Positions 49,447 through 60,084 are shown, numbered from the stretch's first letter. The stretch is DNA of 64,000 bases from Antilocapra americana (GCA_007570785.1 ML660777.1:6717820-6781819); one strand, 5' to 3'. The notes: generated from the letters alone by a model not told the origin. Numbers and translations are program-made.

Positions 49447-49680
49447 ATGTTGGCATCACTGCGCTGGGGTCCCCAGGGGCCGCGCGGTCATGCTCCACCA
49501 CCTTCACCAGGCCCCGCGGCTCCGAGTTCCCCCGATGAAGCCCCCACCCGGGCCGAGCTCGGTGGCCGGACCCTCCTTCACGCTCTTTCTGGAGAGTTCA
49601 TCGGGGTTTCCCGGGTAGCTCCGGGGTGGCGCAAGGTGGAAGGTCGGCGCCGCGGAGTTCAAGTGCGGATCGCGGCGGCC
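49447..49680 (-). CDS. ADGRG6: ADGRG6 exon 1: 5' UTR ending in the first two bases of the start codon (5' limit uncertain)
   Basis: On the minus strand the sequence ATGCCAACAT is followed by GTAAGT, a perfect donor, after base 49,447. Only the last two bases (49,448-49,447, AT) are coding; with the G at 40,761 they form the initiator ATG. Its context is CCAACATGA, with A at -3. The rest is 5' UTR inside a CpG island. It carries short upstream ORFs: ATG at 49,601 to TGA at 49,578 (7 codons), ATG at 49,491 to TGA at 49,456 (11 codons), and ATG at 49,456, whose TGA is completed across the splice junction. The transcription start cannot be read from sequence. I placed the 5' limit at the GC-box cluster 49,682-49,698 as a guess; no TATA box is apparent. 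The donor, the start codon and the pairing with exon 2 are well supported, the 5' end is not. Confidence 0.82.
49456..49491 (-). other. Upstream ORF of 11 codons in ADGRG6 exon 1
   Basis: ATG at 49,491-49,489 has A at -3 and A at +4 (AGCATGA), a reasonable initiation context. It reads MTARPLGTPAQ and stops at TGA 49,458-49,456. The last A of that stop is the first base of a second upstream ATG (TGATG), whose own stop overlaps the main start. Frame and positions are read directly from the sequence; use by ribosomes is inference. Confidence 0.6.
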
Positions 49681-50360
49681 AGGGGGCGGGCGGGGCGGCA
49701 GGTTCCTCCTTACGGAGAAGTGGGAGGAAAGTTAGGGCGAGAACGTGGAAGCGTCTGGGTCCGCCTCGGAGCCGGTGCGGGGTGCTCCGGGTGCCCCGGG
49801 GGCGCCCAGGGTGGGTGGGTGGGCGGGTAGGTGGAGGGGTCCGCGGCAGCACGTGGTCACCCGCTTTGTGGCGCCCGTCTCCGGCTCGGGCTGCTCCCGG
49901 GACCGTCCACCCCGCCCGCGCTTCCGGCGCCGAGTGTGCCGGACCAGGGGCTCAGGTGCGGCTGCCGCCGCGGCGTCTGGCCGGGCCCCGCGCGGCCCTG
50001 GGGCGGCCCCAGCCTCGCTGATCCGCCGCGGGGGCCGTCCCGGAGGCGCGGCCGCCCCACCCAGGATCCCAGCCCCGGGGCTGGAGGGAAGAGTCTGGCT
50101 GCGGGGTGGGAGAGGCGCACCCCAGGCGGGCAGCGAGGGGCAAGTTGCCGGGGCCGGAGTGGGTGGGAGAAACTGGCTCCAGGCCCGGCGCGGCTGCCCG
50201 GCGGGGGAGAGGGCGGGGCAGGCCCAGAGGTCGCCCGAAGCCCGGCGCCCTGAATCCAGAAGACCCTCCCCGCGAGACCTGAGCAGCTCGGAAGGCCCGC
50301 GGGGATGGGGGCATCTCTTCCCTGTCCCCCCGGGTGCAGCCCACCCGAGTCTGCGCGGAG

Positions 50361-50693
50361 CCCGGCCTCCAAGTTCCCGCGCCACTGCCTTGCTTTCTTC
50401 TTTTTTCTTTCTTGCTTTTCAGCCCCTTTCTTGGCTCTTCTCCTTGCTTTTCTTTCATCTCTTCCCCCCCGACCCCTCGCTTCTTTTGTTCTTTTTCTGA
50501 TGATTATCAGGGTGAAGGGTGAGCCGTCTGTCCTCAGCGCGCACCCAGGCACCCCATACGACCACCACGTTCTCTTGATCTCTGCTGGGAGAGAGGCAGT
50601 GAGAGTCCCTAAGCGCGCCTTTCTCCAACTAAGGATGAAGATCAGCCTTAAGAGGAACCTGCGGCAGTCTCCCTATTCCTACGCCCACCACAG
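50361..50693. other. Upstream flank with 100-nt pyrimidine tract
   Basis: 50,385-50,490 is almost pure C/T on the plus strand (purine on the gene strand). It contains a splice-acceptor-like cttgcttttcag ending at 50,422. Confidence 0.6.
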
Positions 50694-50705
50694 AAATACA
50701 CCACT

Positions 50706-50836
50706 GCTGCAGCTGCTAAGTCGCTTCAGGCGTGTCCGACTCTGCGCGACCCCATAGATGGCAGCCCACCAGGCTCCGCTGTCCACAGGATTCTCTAGGC
50801 AAGAATACTGGAGTGGGTTGCCATTTCCTTCTCCCA
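50706..50836 (-). mobile_element. Bov-tA fragment in the ADGRG6 upstream flank
   Basis: Antisense 131-bp piece with a perfect 12-bp duplication aaatacaccact at 50,694-50,705 and 50,837-50,848. The tRNA-like head is missing. Confidence 0.92.
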
Positions 50837-50848
50837 AAATACACCACT

Positions 50849-51789
50849 ACCTTCTCCCATTGATTTGTTGACACCTGTAATTCCATCCTTTTGGCTTAGA
50901 ATTTTGTCCTCTGTTGAAACGTATCTAAATACTCCTAAGGAGTGGTAACACTTTAAAGCTAAGACATTGCCTTTGGTTTGGATGGTTCAAATCCCTTCTG
51001 GAAAGAAGCTGATAGTCAGTGGAAACAGCCTGAGAGATCTGAGAGTGGTTGCAGTGAAAGCAGAAACTGGGCAGGGCGAGTGACAAACTGCTTGCTCCAC
51101 AATCTGGTCTGGGACCCACCTTCTTCAGCCCCCTCCTGCTGCTTCAGTGGGACTCAGAGATGGGGCTGGACAGGTCATGCTTTCTTGTAAAACCTGCACC
51201 ACAAAAAATAAAGAAAGGATATTAACATGGGACTGACTAGATGTTCACCTAATATTCACAGGATTGATTTGCAAATGCAAATCCAGTTACTCAATGGGGA
51301 AAGTCCACTGCCTGGCCTCCTGTAAAGTAGCTGCCTGGCAAAGGGATCTGGACACACCCCCTTGGAAATGAGAAGAGGGAAAAGAGGACTCACACAGGCA
51401 AACACGTTCCTTCACTCTTGGGTACCACCGGTTAATCCATGAGAATACAGGAGGCAAAACCAAATGCCGGTGCTGTATATGCATCCAGTGCCCAGCATGA
51501 ACTGTGAGCATGCGCATACAGGCCACAAACCAAAGTGCCAAAAACTGTACATGACAATTGATTGGCCAGTGATACAGACTAGAAGGGATGGAAAAGAAGA
51601 GGTAGAACAAGACTTGAACACAGACAGCTACCTGCACAAAGGAGGCTGGAACACTGCCAGCATCTGGAGGCCTGAAAATCCAGGGTGTGTTCTTCTTGTG
51701 ACTTTCATCAGTATTTATTTTGATGAATAAGCCATATGACTAATAGAGACATTGAATTGTGGCACTTAAGGGAAACTAAAGTTCAAGTG
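50849..51789. other. Upstream flank, no repeat recognised
   Basis: Balanced composition; short open frames without known motifs. Confidence 0.5.
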
Positions 51790-51950
51790 TCCGGTCCTCT
51801 ATAGATAGGAAAATGAGACCCAGAGATGTGACACCTGCGCAAACTAGCTGGCAGTGACCAGGAACTAGGAGCCAGGTCTCCAGACAGAAGTGACCAGGGG
51901 CTAGGACCCAGGCCTTGCAATTCAAATCAGCCTCTATTACACAAGACTGT
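51790..51950 (-). mobile_element. MIR SINE
   Basis: Antisense: tagataggaaaatgagaccc, cagagatgtgacacctgcgc, gccaggtctccagac. Confidence 0.6.
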
Positions 51951-51974
51951 TCCAAAGGAATTTAATTTCCATTC

Positions 51975-52650
51975 ATTGAATATTATTAAAGCAAACATAT
52001 TTATTAGTTCACAGTCCTCAGGTTCAGGAAACTGAGGAGAGCTAAGTATAATGTCTCTCGTGAGACTGCAGTGAAGGTGTTGACTACAGCTGTGATCTTA
52101 TCTGAAGGCTGGACTGGGGAGGGATCTGCTTCCAAGTTCATTCAGGTAGTTGTTCTACTCATAGAATTCTAAAGCTAAAGGGAACCAGGAAACACACAGG
52201 CAAAGAAATAAATATAAATACCAAATTTATCAGAATTCTCCAGAGAAATGGGATGTATATATGTATATATAGAGATTTAAGAAATTGACTTAACATGATA
52301 ATGAGGTCGAAGTCCAAAATCCACGGGGTAGGCCAGCAGGCTGGAGACTCGGGAAAGAGTTGCAGTCGAGTTCAAAGGCAATCTGCTGATAGAATTCCTT
52401 CTTGCAGAAGGTCAGTCTTTTTCTATTCAGGCCTTCAAGTGATTGGATGAGGCTCACACATATTATGGGTGGGAGGCCTACCCACAATGTTCTTTACTAA
52501 AAACCCAGTGATTTCAGTGTTACTGTTATCTAAAAACCACCTCTGTCACCTCCTGTCTCTGTCACCTTCACAGAGACATCCAGAATAATGTTTGAGCAAG
52601 TATCTGAACACTAAGGCCTAGCCAAGTAGACAGATAAAATTGGCCATTAC
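51975..52650 (+). mobile_element. Old LTR-type repeats (MaLR/ERVL-like, family uncertain)
   Basis: Words in the order of a common mammalian LTR-class repeat: tctgaaggctggactgggga, gaattctccagagaaatggg, ctattcaggccttcaagtga, ttggatgaggctcacacata, acatccagaataatgtttga. Possibly two elements. No retroviral coding sequence is attached. Confidence 0.45.
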
Positions 52651-52745
52651 AGTAACAGAAGCAAGTGTAAACATATCTTGAAGATAGGAGTAGCATACTT
52701 AATGTGCTTTTATATGTTAAATGTTCATAAACATACATACTAATA

Positions 52746-52955
52746 GTAAGTCAAAGTGTTAGTCTTTCAGTCCCGTCTAACTCTATGGGGTCCCATGGAC
52801 TATAGCCCACCAGGCTCCTCTATCCATGGAAGTCTCCAGGCAAGAATACTGGAGTGAGTAGCCATTCCCTTGTCCAGGGGATCTTCCCTACCCAGGAACA
52901 AACCCGGGTCTCACACATTGCAGGTAGATTCTTTACGTCTGAGCCACCAGGGAAG
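52746..52955 (-). mobile_element. Bov-tA SINE
   Basis: Complete antisense copy ending gagccaccagggaag, with a short ctaata repeat at the edges. Confidence 0.92.
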
Positions 52956-53114
52956 CTAATATTTCTGCACAATTACATAAATCATGGGTAAACTATTTCA
53001 AAAAGCCTGTGCTTGTCATTGGTCAGTACACTGGCAAAATCTGTGTATTTTTATACGTTTATCCTCAAACTAAGGATTGTTTCATTTCTTTGAAAGGGAA
53101 ATGAAGTGTGCAGA

Positions 53115-53295
53115 GATGAGTACATGATCTTATAATGCAATAACCTGGGTTTAAAACTTGGTCCTATAATTTACCAGCACTATAAACTCTGGTAAACTGT
53201 GTTATGCTGATTATACTTACAATTTTTAACTCATCAGCAGACTCAGTGAGCTAGTGGTACAGAGCACCCAGCATATTTCCTGGAACTCGGTAATA
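53115..53295 (+). mobile_element. MIR SINE
   Basis: Sense: aataacctgggtttaaaact, aatttaccagcactataaac, cagcatatttcctggaac. Confidence 0.55.
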
Positions 53296-54032
53296 TTGGT
53301 TGACTCCGCCTGCCCCATGTATCATCCTAAAATGGAAAGAGCCAGGCCACATTCCTCTGCAAACAGGAATCCTCTGACAGCATTCCAGACAAAATGAATA
53401 TTGAACATCTGTTTGAATCCTTAGCATTGATGAACACTCAACTATGAGAAACTTCCTCTTTCTGTTGATTGAATCAAACATTCATGCCATCAACTTCTAT
53501 TCAGAACAAGGACATGCTATCTTCCACAAAAAGCCTTTTAAATCTCAGAAGACAGCTATCATCTCTCCCCTCAGCTGCCCCTTGTTCAGCCCTAGTTATT
53601 TTAACCATTCAGTGCCTGACTCCTCCCTACCCATGTGAATCGCTCTTCCCTACAGACGTATAAGTTATTGTCAGCCCACGTGAAAAATGTACTCAGAGTG
53701 AATTCACACTTAATCCCTGATGAGAGTGAGATCCTTACCTTCCCTGAACTAGACATTACTCTTGCGTAAATAAAAGTTAGTATTGACCTTTTAAACAGCC
53801 ACATAAAATATTTATAGTTGGGATAGGAGTTGTCTTTATTATATTGATCTTCCACTATGTGCCAAGGAGTATATAAATTTTATTCTAATAAATCAAAGTT
53901 GTTCAAGATATTATCTTAGTCTGTAAATAATTCAACCCAATTTTTGTTTTAATATCTTTGTCTGCCTTAACTATTTTTACTCCTCCCCTTTCACCAGGCT
54001 TGTTACTTTCTTCAGCAGGGGGAATAGAAGAA
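53296..54032. other. Upstream flank, nothing recognised
   Basis: Open frames at 53,444-53,663 (plus) have no known domain. Confidence 0.5.
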
Positions 54033-54048
54033 AAGTAGTCCTTGATTT

Positions 54049-54141
54049 TTTTTTTTTTTTTTGGCTGCGGGATCTTAATTCCCTGACCAGGGATAGAACT
54101 TGTTCCTTCCCACAGTGGAAGCACAGAGTCCTAACCACTGG
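54049..54141 (-). mobile_element. CHR-2-type SINE with 16-bp target duplication
   Basis: Antisense copy with T-run tail, ggctgcgggatcttaattcc and cctaaccactgg. Flanks aagtagtccttgattt (54,033-54,048) and aagtggtccttgattt (54,142-54,157) differ at one base. Confidence 0.88.
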
Positions 54142-54157
54142 AAGTGGTCCTTGATTT

Positions 54158-54499
54158 GTGTGTGGTAGCAGGTACCCAGCTATGTGGGTCCTAGTTTGCA
54201 CAGGTTTTTGGTGAGGGTCCTTCAGGTTCAGGGTCATTGTTGACTTCCTGATGGCTGTCGCTGTCCATCAGTGTTTTCCCTGCAGGGAGCCCTTCTCTGG
54301 GGCCGTGGCTCCTCTCTGGGTCTCTAACTGGGACGCAGTACAGGAACCCACTCCACTCTCTGCTCTCAGTACCTCCCACCATCTCTCTTCCTTCCCTTCC
54401 AACCTGAGAAAATGAAAAATTCTCTGCTGTGTCTCGACATTTTGCCTGTATCTCAACTCCTCTCTGTTCTCTTGGGGCTTAACGTTAGGAAAAACATGA
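54158..54499. other. Upstream flank, no repeat recognised
   Basis: CT-rich on the plus strand; no gene signal. Confidence 0.5.
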
Positions 54500-54632
54500 C
54501 AATCCCCTGGTAGTCCAGTGGCTAGGACTCTGCACTTTCAATGCCAAGGGTGTAGGCTCAATTCCTTGGCCAGGAACTGGTACCCCATGGCCCCTGCAGC
54601 CAAAAGGAAAGTTATGAAAAATAAATGCAGGC
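54500..54632 (+). mobile_element. CHR-2-type SINE
   Basis: Sense: cccctggtagtccagtggct, ccttggccaggaactggtac, gcagccaaaagg. Confidence 0.8.
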
Positions 54633-54804
54633 ATCCTGAATCCCCTCTATTTTCTCCTCTGCTCTATCATATTCAGAAGCTATGCTTATACACTAGATAG
54701 AAACTTGAATAGGGAGCAGGAGAAGGGGAAATAAGCAGAAGAAAAAAGGAAGACAGTTAATCTCATAAAAATATCATGCCTCCCTCAATTCACTATCTTT
54801 ACAA

Positions 54805-54930
54805 GTGATTGTTATTCCTATTTAAAGACAGGAAATTAAAGTTCAAGATGATTGAGTAAGTTACCCGAGATCATACAACAAGCAAGGGAAGGCTGAGCAA
54901 ACACCAAGGACTGAGTGACTGCTTTGCCCT
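54805..54930 (-). mobile_element. MIR SINE
   Basis: Antisense: tttaaagacaggaaattaaa, agtaagttacccgagatcat, acaacaagcaagggaaggct. Confidence 0.6.
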
Positions 54931-55464
54931 CATGGCCTCTCTGCAGTGTTGGCCTGACTCTTTTCGCAGGAGCTGTCACCAAGTCAGAAAGCCCGTCCTG
55001 CCTAAATCACTGATCTGAATCCATGACCAGTTTGCTGAGTACATCTTATACTGTTGCATTCAGTCCAGTGTATCAGTTTGAAGAAATCAACTTGAAATTT
55101 GATTCCTTCGCTAATCTTGTTAACAATCTTTTCCAAGCTCTGGCTATGTGCAAAGTTAATCATTTTGTTTCCTGTATTTGGAATATATAAATGATGAAGT
55201 TGACCCATGCAACACCCCTATGGAATTCCATAAGGGACCTGATTCCTGGTGATACTGATCTACTGATAATCAACATTGGAAAGCACACATTTTGAACAGT
55301 TGTTAATCCATGTTGCCTCATTGTCCCACATACTTTCTTCAATGGGAGCTCCCAATTTATCACAAAAGAGTAAATGTATCAGTAAATTCATATAGCTTTT
55401 ATTTTCTCTTGACCGCTTAGTCTAGTCATAAGCCAGAATGTGAGTTTGACTATACGATATTTTC
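54931..55464. other. Upstream flank, nothing recognised
   Basis: No repeat or coding signal seen. Confidence 0.5.
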
Positions 55465-55582
55465 TTTTATTTTTTTTACTGTGTCACATGGCTATGAGAT
55501 CTTCCCCCAAACTAGGGATCAAACGTGTCCCCCCTGCATTGGGACCTTAGAGTCTTAACCACTAGACCATCAGGGAAGTCCG
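55465..55582 (-). mobile_element. CHR-2-type SINE
   Basis: Antisense copy: T-run, gatcaaacgtgtcccccctg, cttaaccactagaccatcag, ggaagtcc head. Confidence 0.82.
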
Positions 55583-56502
55583 TACATGACTTGCTCTTGA
55601 TGCTGTCTTGCTGGTCCTTAGCAATATCTCATTCTTTTCAAGTGTCAAAAATCATCTTTTGTATAACCCATTCTTAACAATATCTAGGACAAAAGAGAAT
55701 GTATTCATGCTTGAAAAGAACTCAGAGCATATTGCTATTTTAATTTTAAATAGGCTATGCAAATAATAAATGTCAGTTCATATCAACACCATCAAATTTA
55801 AGAGAGTATAGATGATAGACAATCCCAGAGTTCTAGGGAATATTAAATCAGTTTTACCAGGGCACTGAATCCTATCTTGTTTTTGATAATATCTGGGAGA
55901 AACATCAAGATCATTAGATTTTATTTTCCACAAATCCTATTTTCCTATGAGTAAATCAGAACAAATTATATATTGTTTTAAAACTGATATGGCACAGGTT
56001 GTGAGACTAAATCTTTTAGTTTGGTGATAAATATAGGCTGCTGAAAGTTCTTTCATGTACTGGAAGCTCTTTAGTCTTCCATGGATAATAAAAATATTAA
56101 TATCAAGCAATTAGTGCTTTCTATGTACATGATATTTTATCAAGATAATTGCATATAGTATCTCTTTTAATCTTCACACGATCCCTACAGATACATAGAG
56201 TTGGCCTAAAAGAGTTCAGGCAACCAAGGTTTAATCAGTTCTCTCTCTTTTTTTTTTTTACTTCAACACTTATACTCTTGACCAACTAATCCAACTAATT
56301 CAGATCCAGTTATACTTGCCTGGAATATTTATGCAGAGGTTCTAGTATACCGCCTCGTCAGAATGAATGGAAGGAAAACACATACAGAGATACACAAGCA
56401 TATAGGTTTTTCTGCTATTGGATTACCTTGTTTTCAAAAGCACTTTAAAGTGGGCTTTCACTAGCTGGATGGGTATTCATTAATATTTCTGAGAATATAG
56501 CC
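55583..56502. other. AT-rich upstream flank
   Basis: Nothing recognised. Confidence 0.5.
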
Positions 56503-56530
56503 ATATATATATATGTATATATATATATAC
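56503..56530. repeat. (TA)n simple repeat
   Basis: Alternating TA with one TG interruption. Confidence 0.9.
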
Positions 56531-56632
56531 ATTGCTTTTTTTAAATTCCCAGTTTCAAACACTGGGAATCGCTCCTGAATTTCATAAGAAAATCAAATAT
56601 GGGAAGAAATGCAATCATGAGAGCAGTATTCA

Positions 56633-57001
56633 TTCAGTTCAGTTCCATTCAGTTGCTCAGTCGTGTCTGACTCTTTGTGACCCCAGGAACTACAGCATGC
56701 CATGCCTCCCTGTCTGTCACCAACTCCCAGAGTCTACCCAAACCCATGTCCATCAAGTCGGTGATGCCATCCAGCTATCTCATCCTCTGTCATCCTCTTC
56801 TCCCCCTGCCCCTAATCCTTCCCAGCATCAGGATCTTTTCCAATGAGTCAATTCTTCTCATGAGGTGGCCCAAGTATTGGAGTTTCAGCTTCAACATCAG
56901 TCCTTCCAAAGAACACCCAGGACTGACCTCCTTTAGGATGGACTTGTTGGAAGACTCTAAACATGGATATCACCAGATGGTCAATAGCGAAACCAGATTC
57001 A
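56633..57001 (-). mobile_element. BovB fragment with inverted 5' segment
   Basis: 56,633-56,951 is the antisense BovB 3' end. 56,952-57,001 (gactctaaacatggatatca through aaaccagattca) is a BovB endonuclease-region segment in the opposite, sense orientation. Such an inverted 5' part is the mark of twin-priming integration. Confidence 0.8.
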
Positions 57002-57024
57002 GGTAATTGTTAATTGCCGTTGTC

Positions 57025-57895
57025 ATCCATTCATTCATTTGGCAAAAATACTGATCATCTACTATATGGCAAGCATTGTTCTAGACACTGTCATGACAGC
57101 AATGTGCAAAAATAAGGTTCTGTTTTTGTCAAGTTCATAGTCCTCTTGGAATGGAAGAGGAAGTAGATAGTAAAGTAATAAAAATAGAGAGAAAGAGATA
57201 AAGAATACAGACAATGATTAATTCTATGAAAAAATAAAGCAGGAAGAGATTAAAGAAGCTAAGGGTGACAGGTGTTATTTTCTACAGAGTAGTCAGGGAA
57301 ACCCTCTCTGGTAAAATGTCACTGTAGAAGAGACTTGGTTTAAGTGGAATATAAAGTCAGGCCGGTCAGGAAGAGATTTGCAAACAAGAACGACAAGGAA
57401 GTGAAAATGCCCTGTGGCAGTAAGGGCTTGTCCTGTATACCAGAGCAAGGAGAGCAGAGAGGCCGAACTTGAGGCAACAAAAGGCCAAGTTTTATGCCTA
57501 GCAGGTAAGAAAACAGGCTTTTAATTTCATTGTAAATGGTCATTTTGAATAGAAAAGAGCATGGTCTAAGGTAAGCATAAAATAGAATCTAGGGAGTTCA
57601 TTAAGTGTGAACACAATCAAAAAAAGAGATGATGAGGGCTCAAACTATAGAGACAGAAATGGAAGTGGGGCGAAGTAATTAGACTTGGGATATTTTGAAG
57701 GTGTTTTATTGATAAATTGGATATGGAGTATGAAAAAAAAGCAGAGAAAAGCAATACTCTGGGTTTTCCACACATACATTTGGGTGAATGAGGTTGCTAA
57801 TAATAGGGTTGGAGAAAAATGAGGGGAAAGCATGTTTGAGAGAGAAAAGTCAAGAGTTCTGTTTTGGATCTGGTTAGTTTGAGATGTATATTCCA
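57025..57895 (-). mobile_element. L2 LINE 3' end, 0.9 kb
   Basis: Antisense L2 starting at its terminal repeat (ccattcattcattt). It continues through aagcattgttctagacactg, agtagtcagggaaaccctct and gtcaagagttctgttttgga in consensus order. Confidence 0.8.
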
Positions 57896-58052
57896 TGTTC
57901 TAACACATGCAACTACCACCCTGCCTGGAATATACCAGGTGCTCAGTGAACGTTAATTAAATAAGGAAGCAAGCATGGCATTCTAAGGTTTTACATGAGA
58001 TTAAAGTCAAGTTTCTCTAGCAATTGCTTGTAGAATAAAATTTCACAGAGGA

Positions 58053-58208
58053 GTGGACTTCCCTGGTGGTTCAGGGGCTATGACTCTGGGTTCCCAATAG
58101 AGAGGTTTGGGGTTTGATCCCTGGTCAGGGAAGTAGATCCCACATCCCTGGTACCACAAATAAGACCTGCTGCAGCCAAAGAAATAAACAAAAATAAATA
58201 TTAAAAAT
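58053..58208 (+). mobile_element. CHR-2-type SINE
   Basis: Sense: ggacttccctggtggttcag, ggtttgatccctggtcaggg, gctgcagccaaagaaataaa. Confidence 0.85.
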
Positions 58209-58209
58209 T

Positions 58210-58660
58210 TCTTTAAATTTCCTTGGGGAGTTAGAAGTTTAGTTAAATCTTTAAGAATGGGTTAGATTGATAGTACAAGAGGGAAGAGTGAGAATTTGAA
58301 GCAAGAGAAGTATTTTAACAACATTGTAGGAAAAGATGATAAATATTTGAGGTAAGCAAACAGTCTGGCTGCATTTATAAATTCTAGGAAAACAAAGGTT
58401 AATTTCTGACAGATAGTGAAAGGCTTGACGGGTCAGGCTCAACAGTTTGTCTTGTTTTTAGCTACCTTCTGGTTTTATTTACCTTATTGGCAAGGGAGTG
58501 ATATGATAGAAGCAATACTCATATAAAGCTAATCAGAATGGACTGTAGTAGAGAAGATTTATGCAAGTGGAGGATTGCAGTAACACCAGAGGAAATGATA
58601 AACACTGTGGAAACAATGGAAATAGAAAAGGAGTAATGGGTTAAGAGCCTTTGAAATAAT
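58210..58660 (-). mobile_element. L2-like fragment, second copy
   Basis: ggcaagggagtgatatgata and tggaggattgcagtaacacc occur in antisense L2 order. They map to a consensus region already covered by 57,025-57,895, so this is a separate copy. Confidence 0.45.
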
Positions 58661-58759
58661 GAAGACTTGATGCTTATTTAGTCCAACCGACATAAGTGTT
58701 ATCTAACCTCTTTGATGCTTGACTTCATGCAAAGTATGGTTGGCTGCATCCTTGTTAAT

Positions 58760-58812
58760 TTATAGAATTATATATGATATACATACATATATATACATAT
58801 ATATATATCTTA
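58760..58812. repeat. (TA)n/(CATA)n simple repeat
   Basis: TA alternation with CATA interruptions. Confidence 0.85.
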
Positions 58813-58849
58813 TTTGTATATGATACAGCTTTAGCAGTCATTAGGGCTG

Positions 58850-59182
58850 TTTATCAGAGTGATACTTTACCTTCTCTGCAGCTAGTGGGAGTGCTCTGCC
58901 CTTTCCCTTAGATGTTAGGCATGGTAATGCGACTTGCTTTGGAAAATGGGATGTGAGTTTGCAGGACAGAAGTTTTTAAAATACAGAGCGCAGTTTGTCA
59001 CTGTCTCTTCCTTTGACACAGCAAATGGCATCAGCCTGAAAAGCAGAATGTAGCTGTTGTGAAAGTTACTTCAGCCAACCTTCAGGGGAAGTAAAAGTGA
59101 CAAGCTTTTCTTCCTACAAGCCACTAAGATTGGCAGTCATTTGTTACTAAGGTAAGACCCATCTGATTCTGACTGATATAAT
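58850..59182 (+). mobile_element. MLT1-like (MaLR) LTR remnant
   Basis: gcgacttgctttggaaaatg, gggatgtgagtttgcaggac, caagccactaagattggcag, ttctgactgatata are in MLT1 3' order. Non-coding. Confidence 0.55.
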
Positions 59183-59334
59183 AACTGTTGTCTAAAGAAC
59201 AGATAAAGCAATATATATTCAAATGTCAAAAATATTTAAATAATAGAAAAAGACCTATTTTATGCTGGAAATTTTACCTTTCCATTTCAAAAGTATTAAG
59301 CAAGAGATTTATCACTTAAAAGTATGATGATATT

Positions 59335-59552
59335 CATGAAAGTGAAACGTTAGTTATTGTCATGGCCGATTCTTTACAAGCTCATGGACTGTAAGCCACA
59401 AGGCTCCTCTATCCATGGAATTCTCTAGGTGAGAATACTGGAATGAGTAACCATTCCCTTCTACAGGGGATATTCCCAAATAAGGGCTCAAACCCTGGTC
59501 TCATGCATTGCAGGTGGATTCTTTACCACCTGAGCCACCAGGGGAGTCCAAA
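59335..59552 (-). mobile_element. Bov-tA SINE with target duplication
   Basis: Complete antisense copy flanked by gatgatatt at 59,326-59,334 and 59,553-59,561. Confidence 0.92.
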
Positions 59553-59569
59553 GATGATATTTATTTCAT

Positions 59570-59735
59570 TGTTGTTCAGTCTCTAAGTTATGTCTGAGTT
59601 TTTGTGACCCCATGGACTTCAGCATGCCAGGCTTCCATGTCCTTTACTATCTCCCCAAATTTGCTCAAATTCATGTCCATTGAGTCAGTGATGCTATCAA
59701 CCATCTCCTCCTCTGCCACCTGATACTCAAAGTCT
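59570..59735 (-). mobile_element. BovB/BovA 3' tail
   Basis: Antisense: cattgttgttcagtctctaa, tgtgaccccatggacttcag, ttgagtcagtgatgctatca. Confidence 0.85.
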
Positions 59736-60084
59736 GGCCAAAAAAAGACAAACATAAACAGGCAGTAAAAGTTTCTATTGTGTAGTTGCTCAACTGTATT
59801 AATTCTATATGTTTTCTATGTTTTAAAACCTGTGTTTTAAAAATCAAAGTAAAGAAGTTTTTCAAGGATTTTGCACAAAATGGAAAGTGTTCATATGCAT
59901 GTGAGAGAGGAGAAAATCAAATTTCCCATCAAAGAATGAGAAACCTGGAGTAGAAGTAAACAGTGTGAAGCCAATATTAACATCTTTGATTGGTACAGAA
60001 ATTAATATCCAAGATACTTTTCTACAATTGGAGAAAAATGTTGATTAATTTTAAAAGTTTATTAATTAAAAAGGATAGGATAAC
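59736..60084. other. Upstream flank, nothing recognised
   Basis: AT-rich spacer between BovB pieces. Confidence 0.5.

Larger units (their letters stand above)
49280..50360 (-). promoter_or_regulatory. ADGRG6: CpG-island promoter of ADGRG6
   Basis: A sharp change from AT-rich DNA to about 1 kb dense in G, C and CpG, overlapping exon 1 and its upstream flank. GC boxes (Sp1-type GGGGCGGG cores) occur at 49,367-49,374, 49,682-49,698 (a double site) and 50,211-50,218. I see no TATA box near exon 1, as expected of a dispersed CpG-island start. Long open frames on both strands here follow from high GC and are not taken as genes. Bidirectional transcription is common at such islands but nothing here proves it. 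Confidence 0.85.

Noticed and set aside
49184..49507. 107-residue minus-strand ORF across the exon 1 donor
   Set aside because: It begins at a GTG and reads through the GTAAGT donor into the intron; the true coding content of exon 1 is only the AT of the start codon.
49626..50552. Long overlapping ORFs on both strands (up to 251 aa) in the GC-rich island
   Set aside because: They overlap in several frames on both strands, are rich in R, G, P and A as expected from GC bias, and show no domain or splice logic.
57905..57960. Possible sense L2 3' tail
   Set aside because: Only about 50 bp with a weak match (aggtgctcagtgaacg); too short to support.
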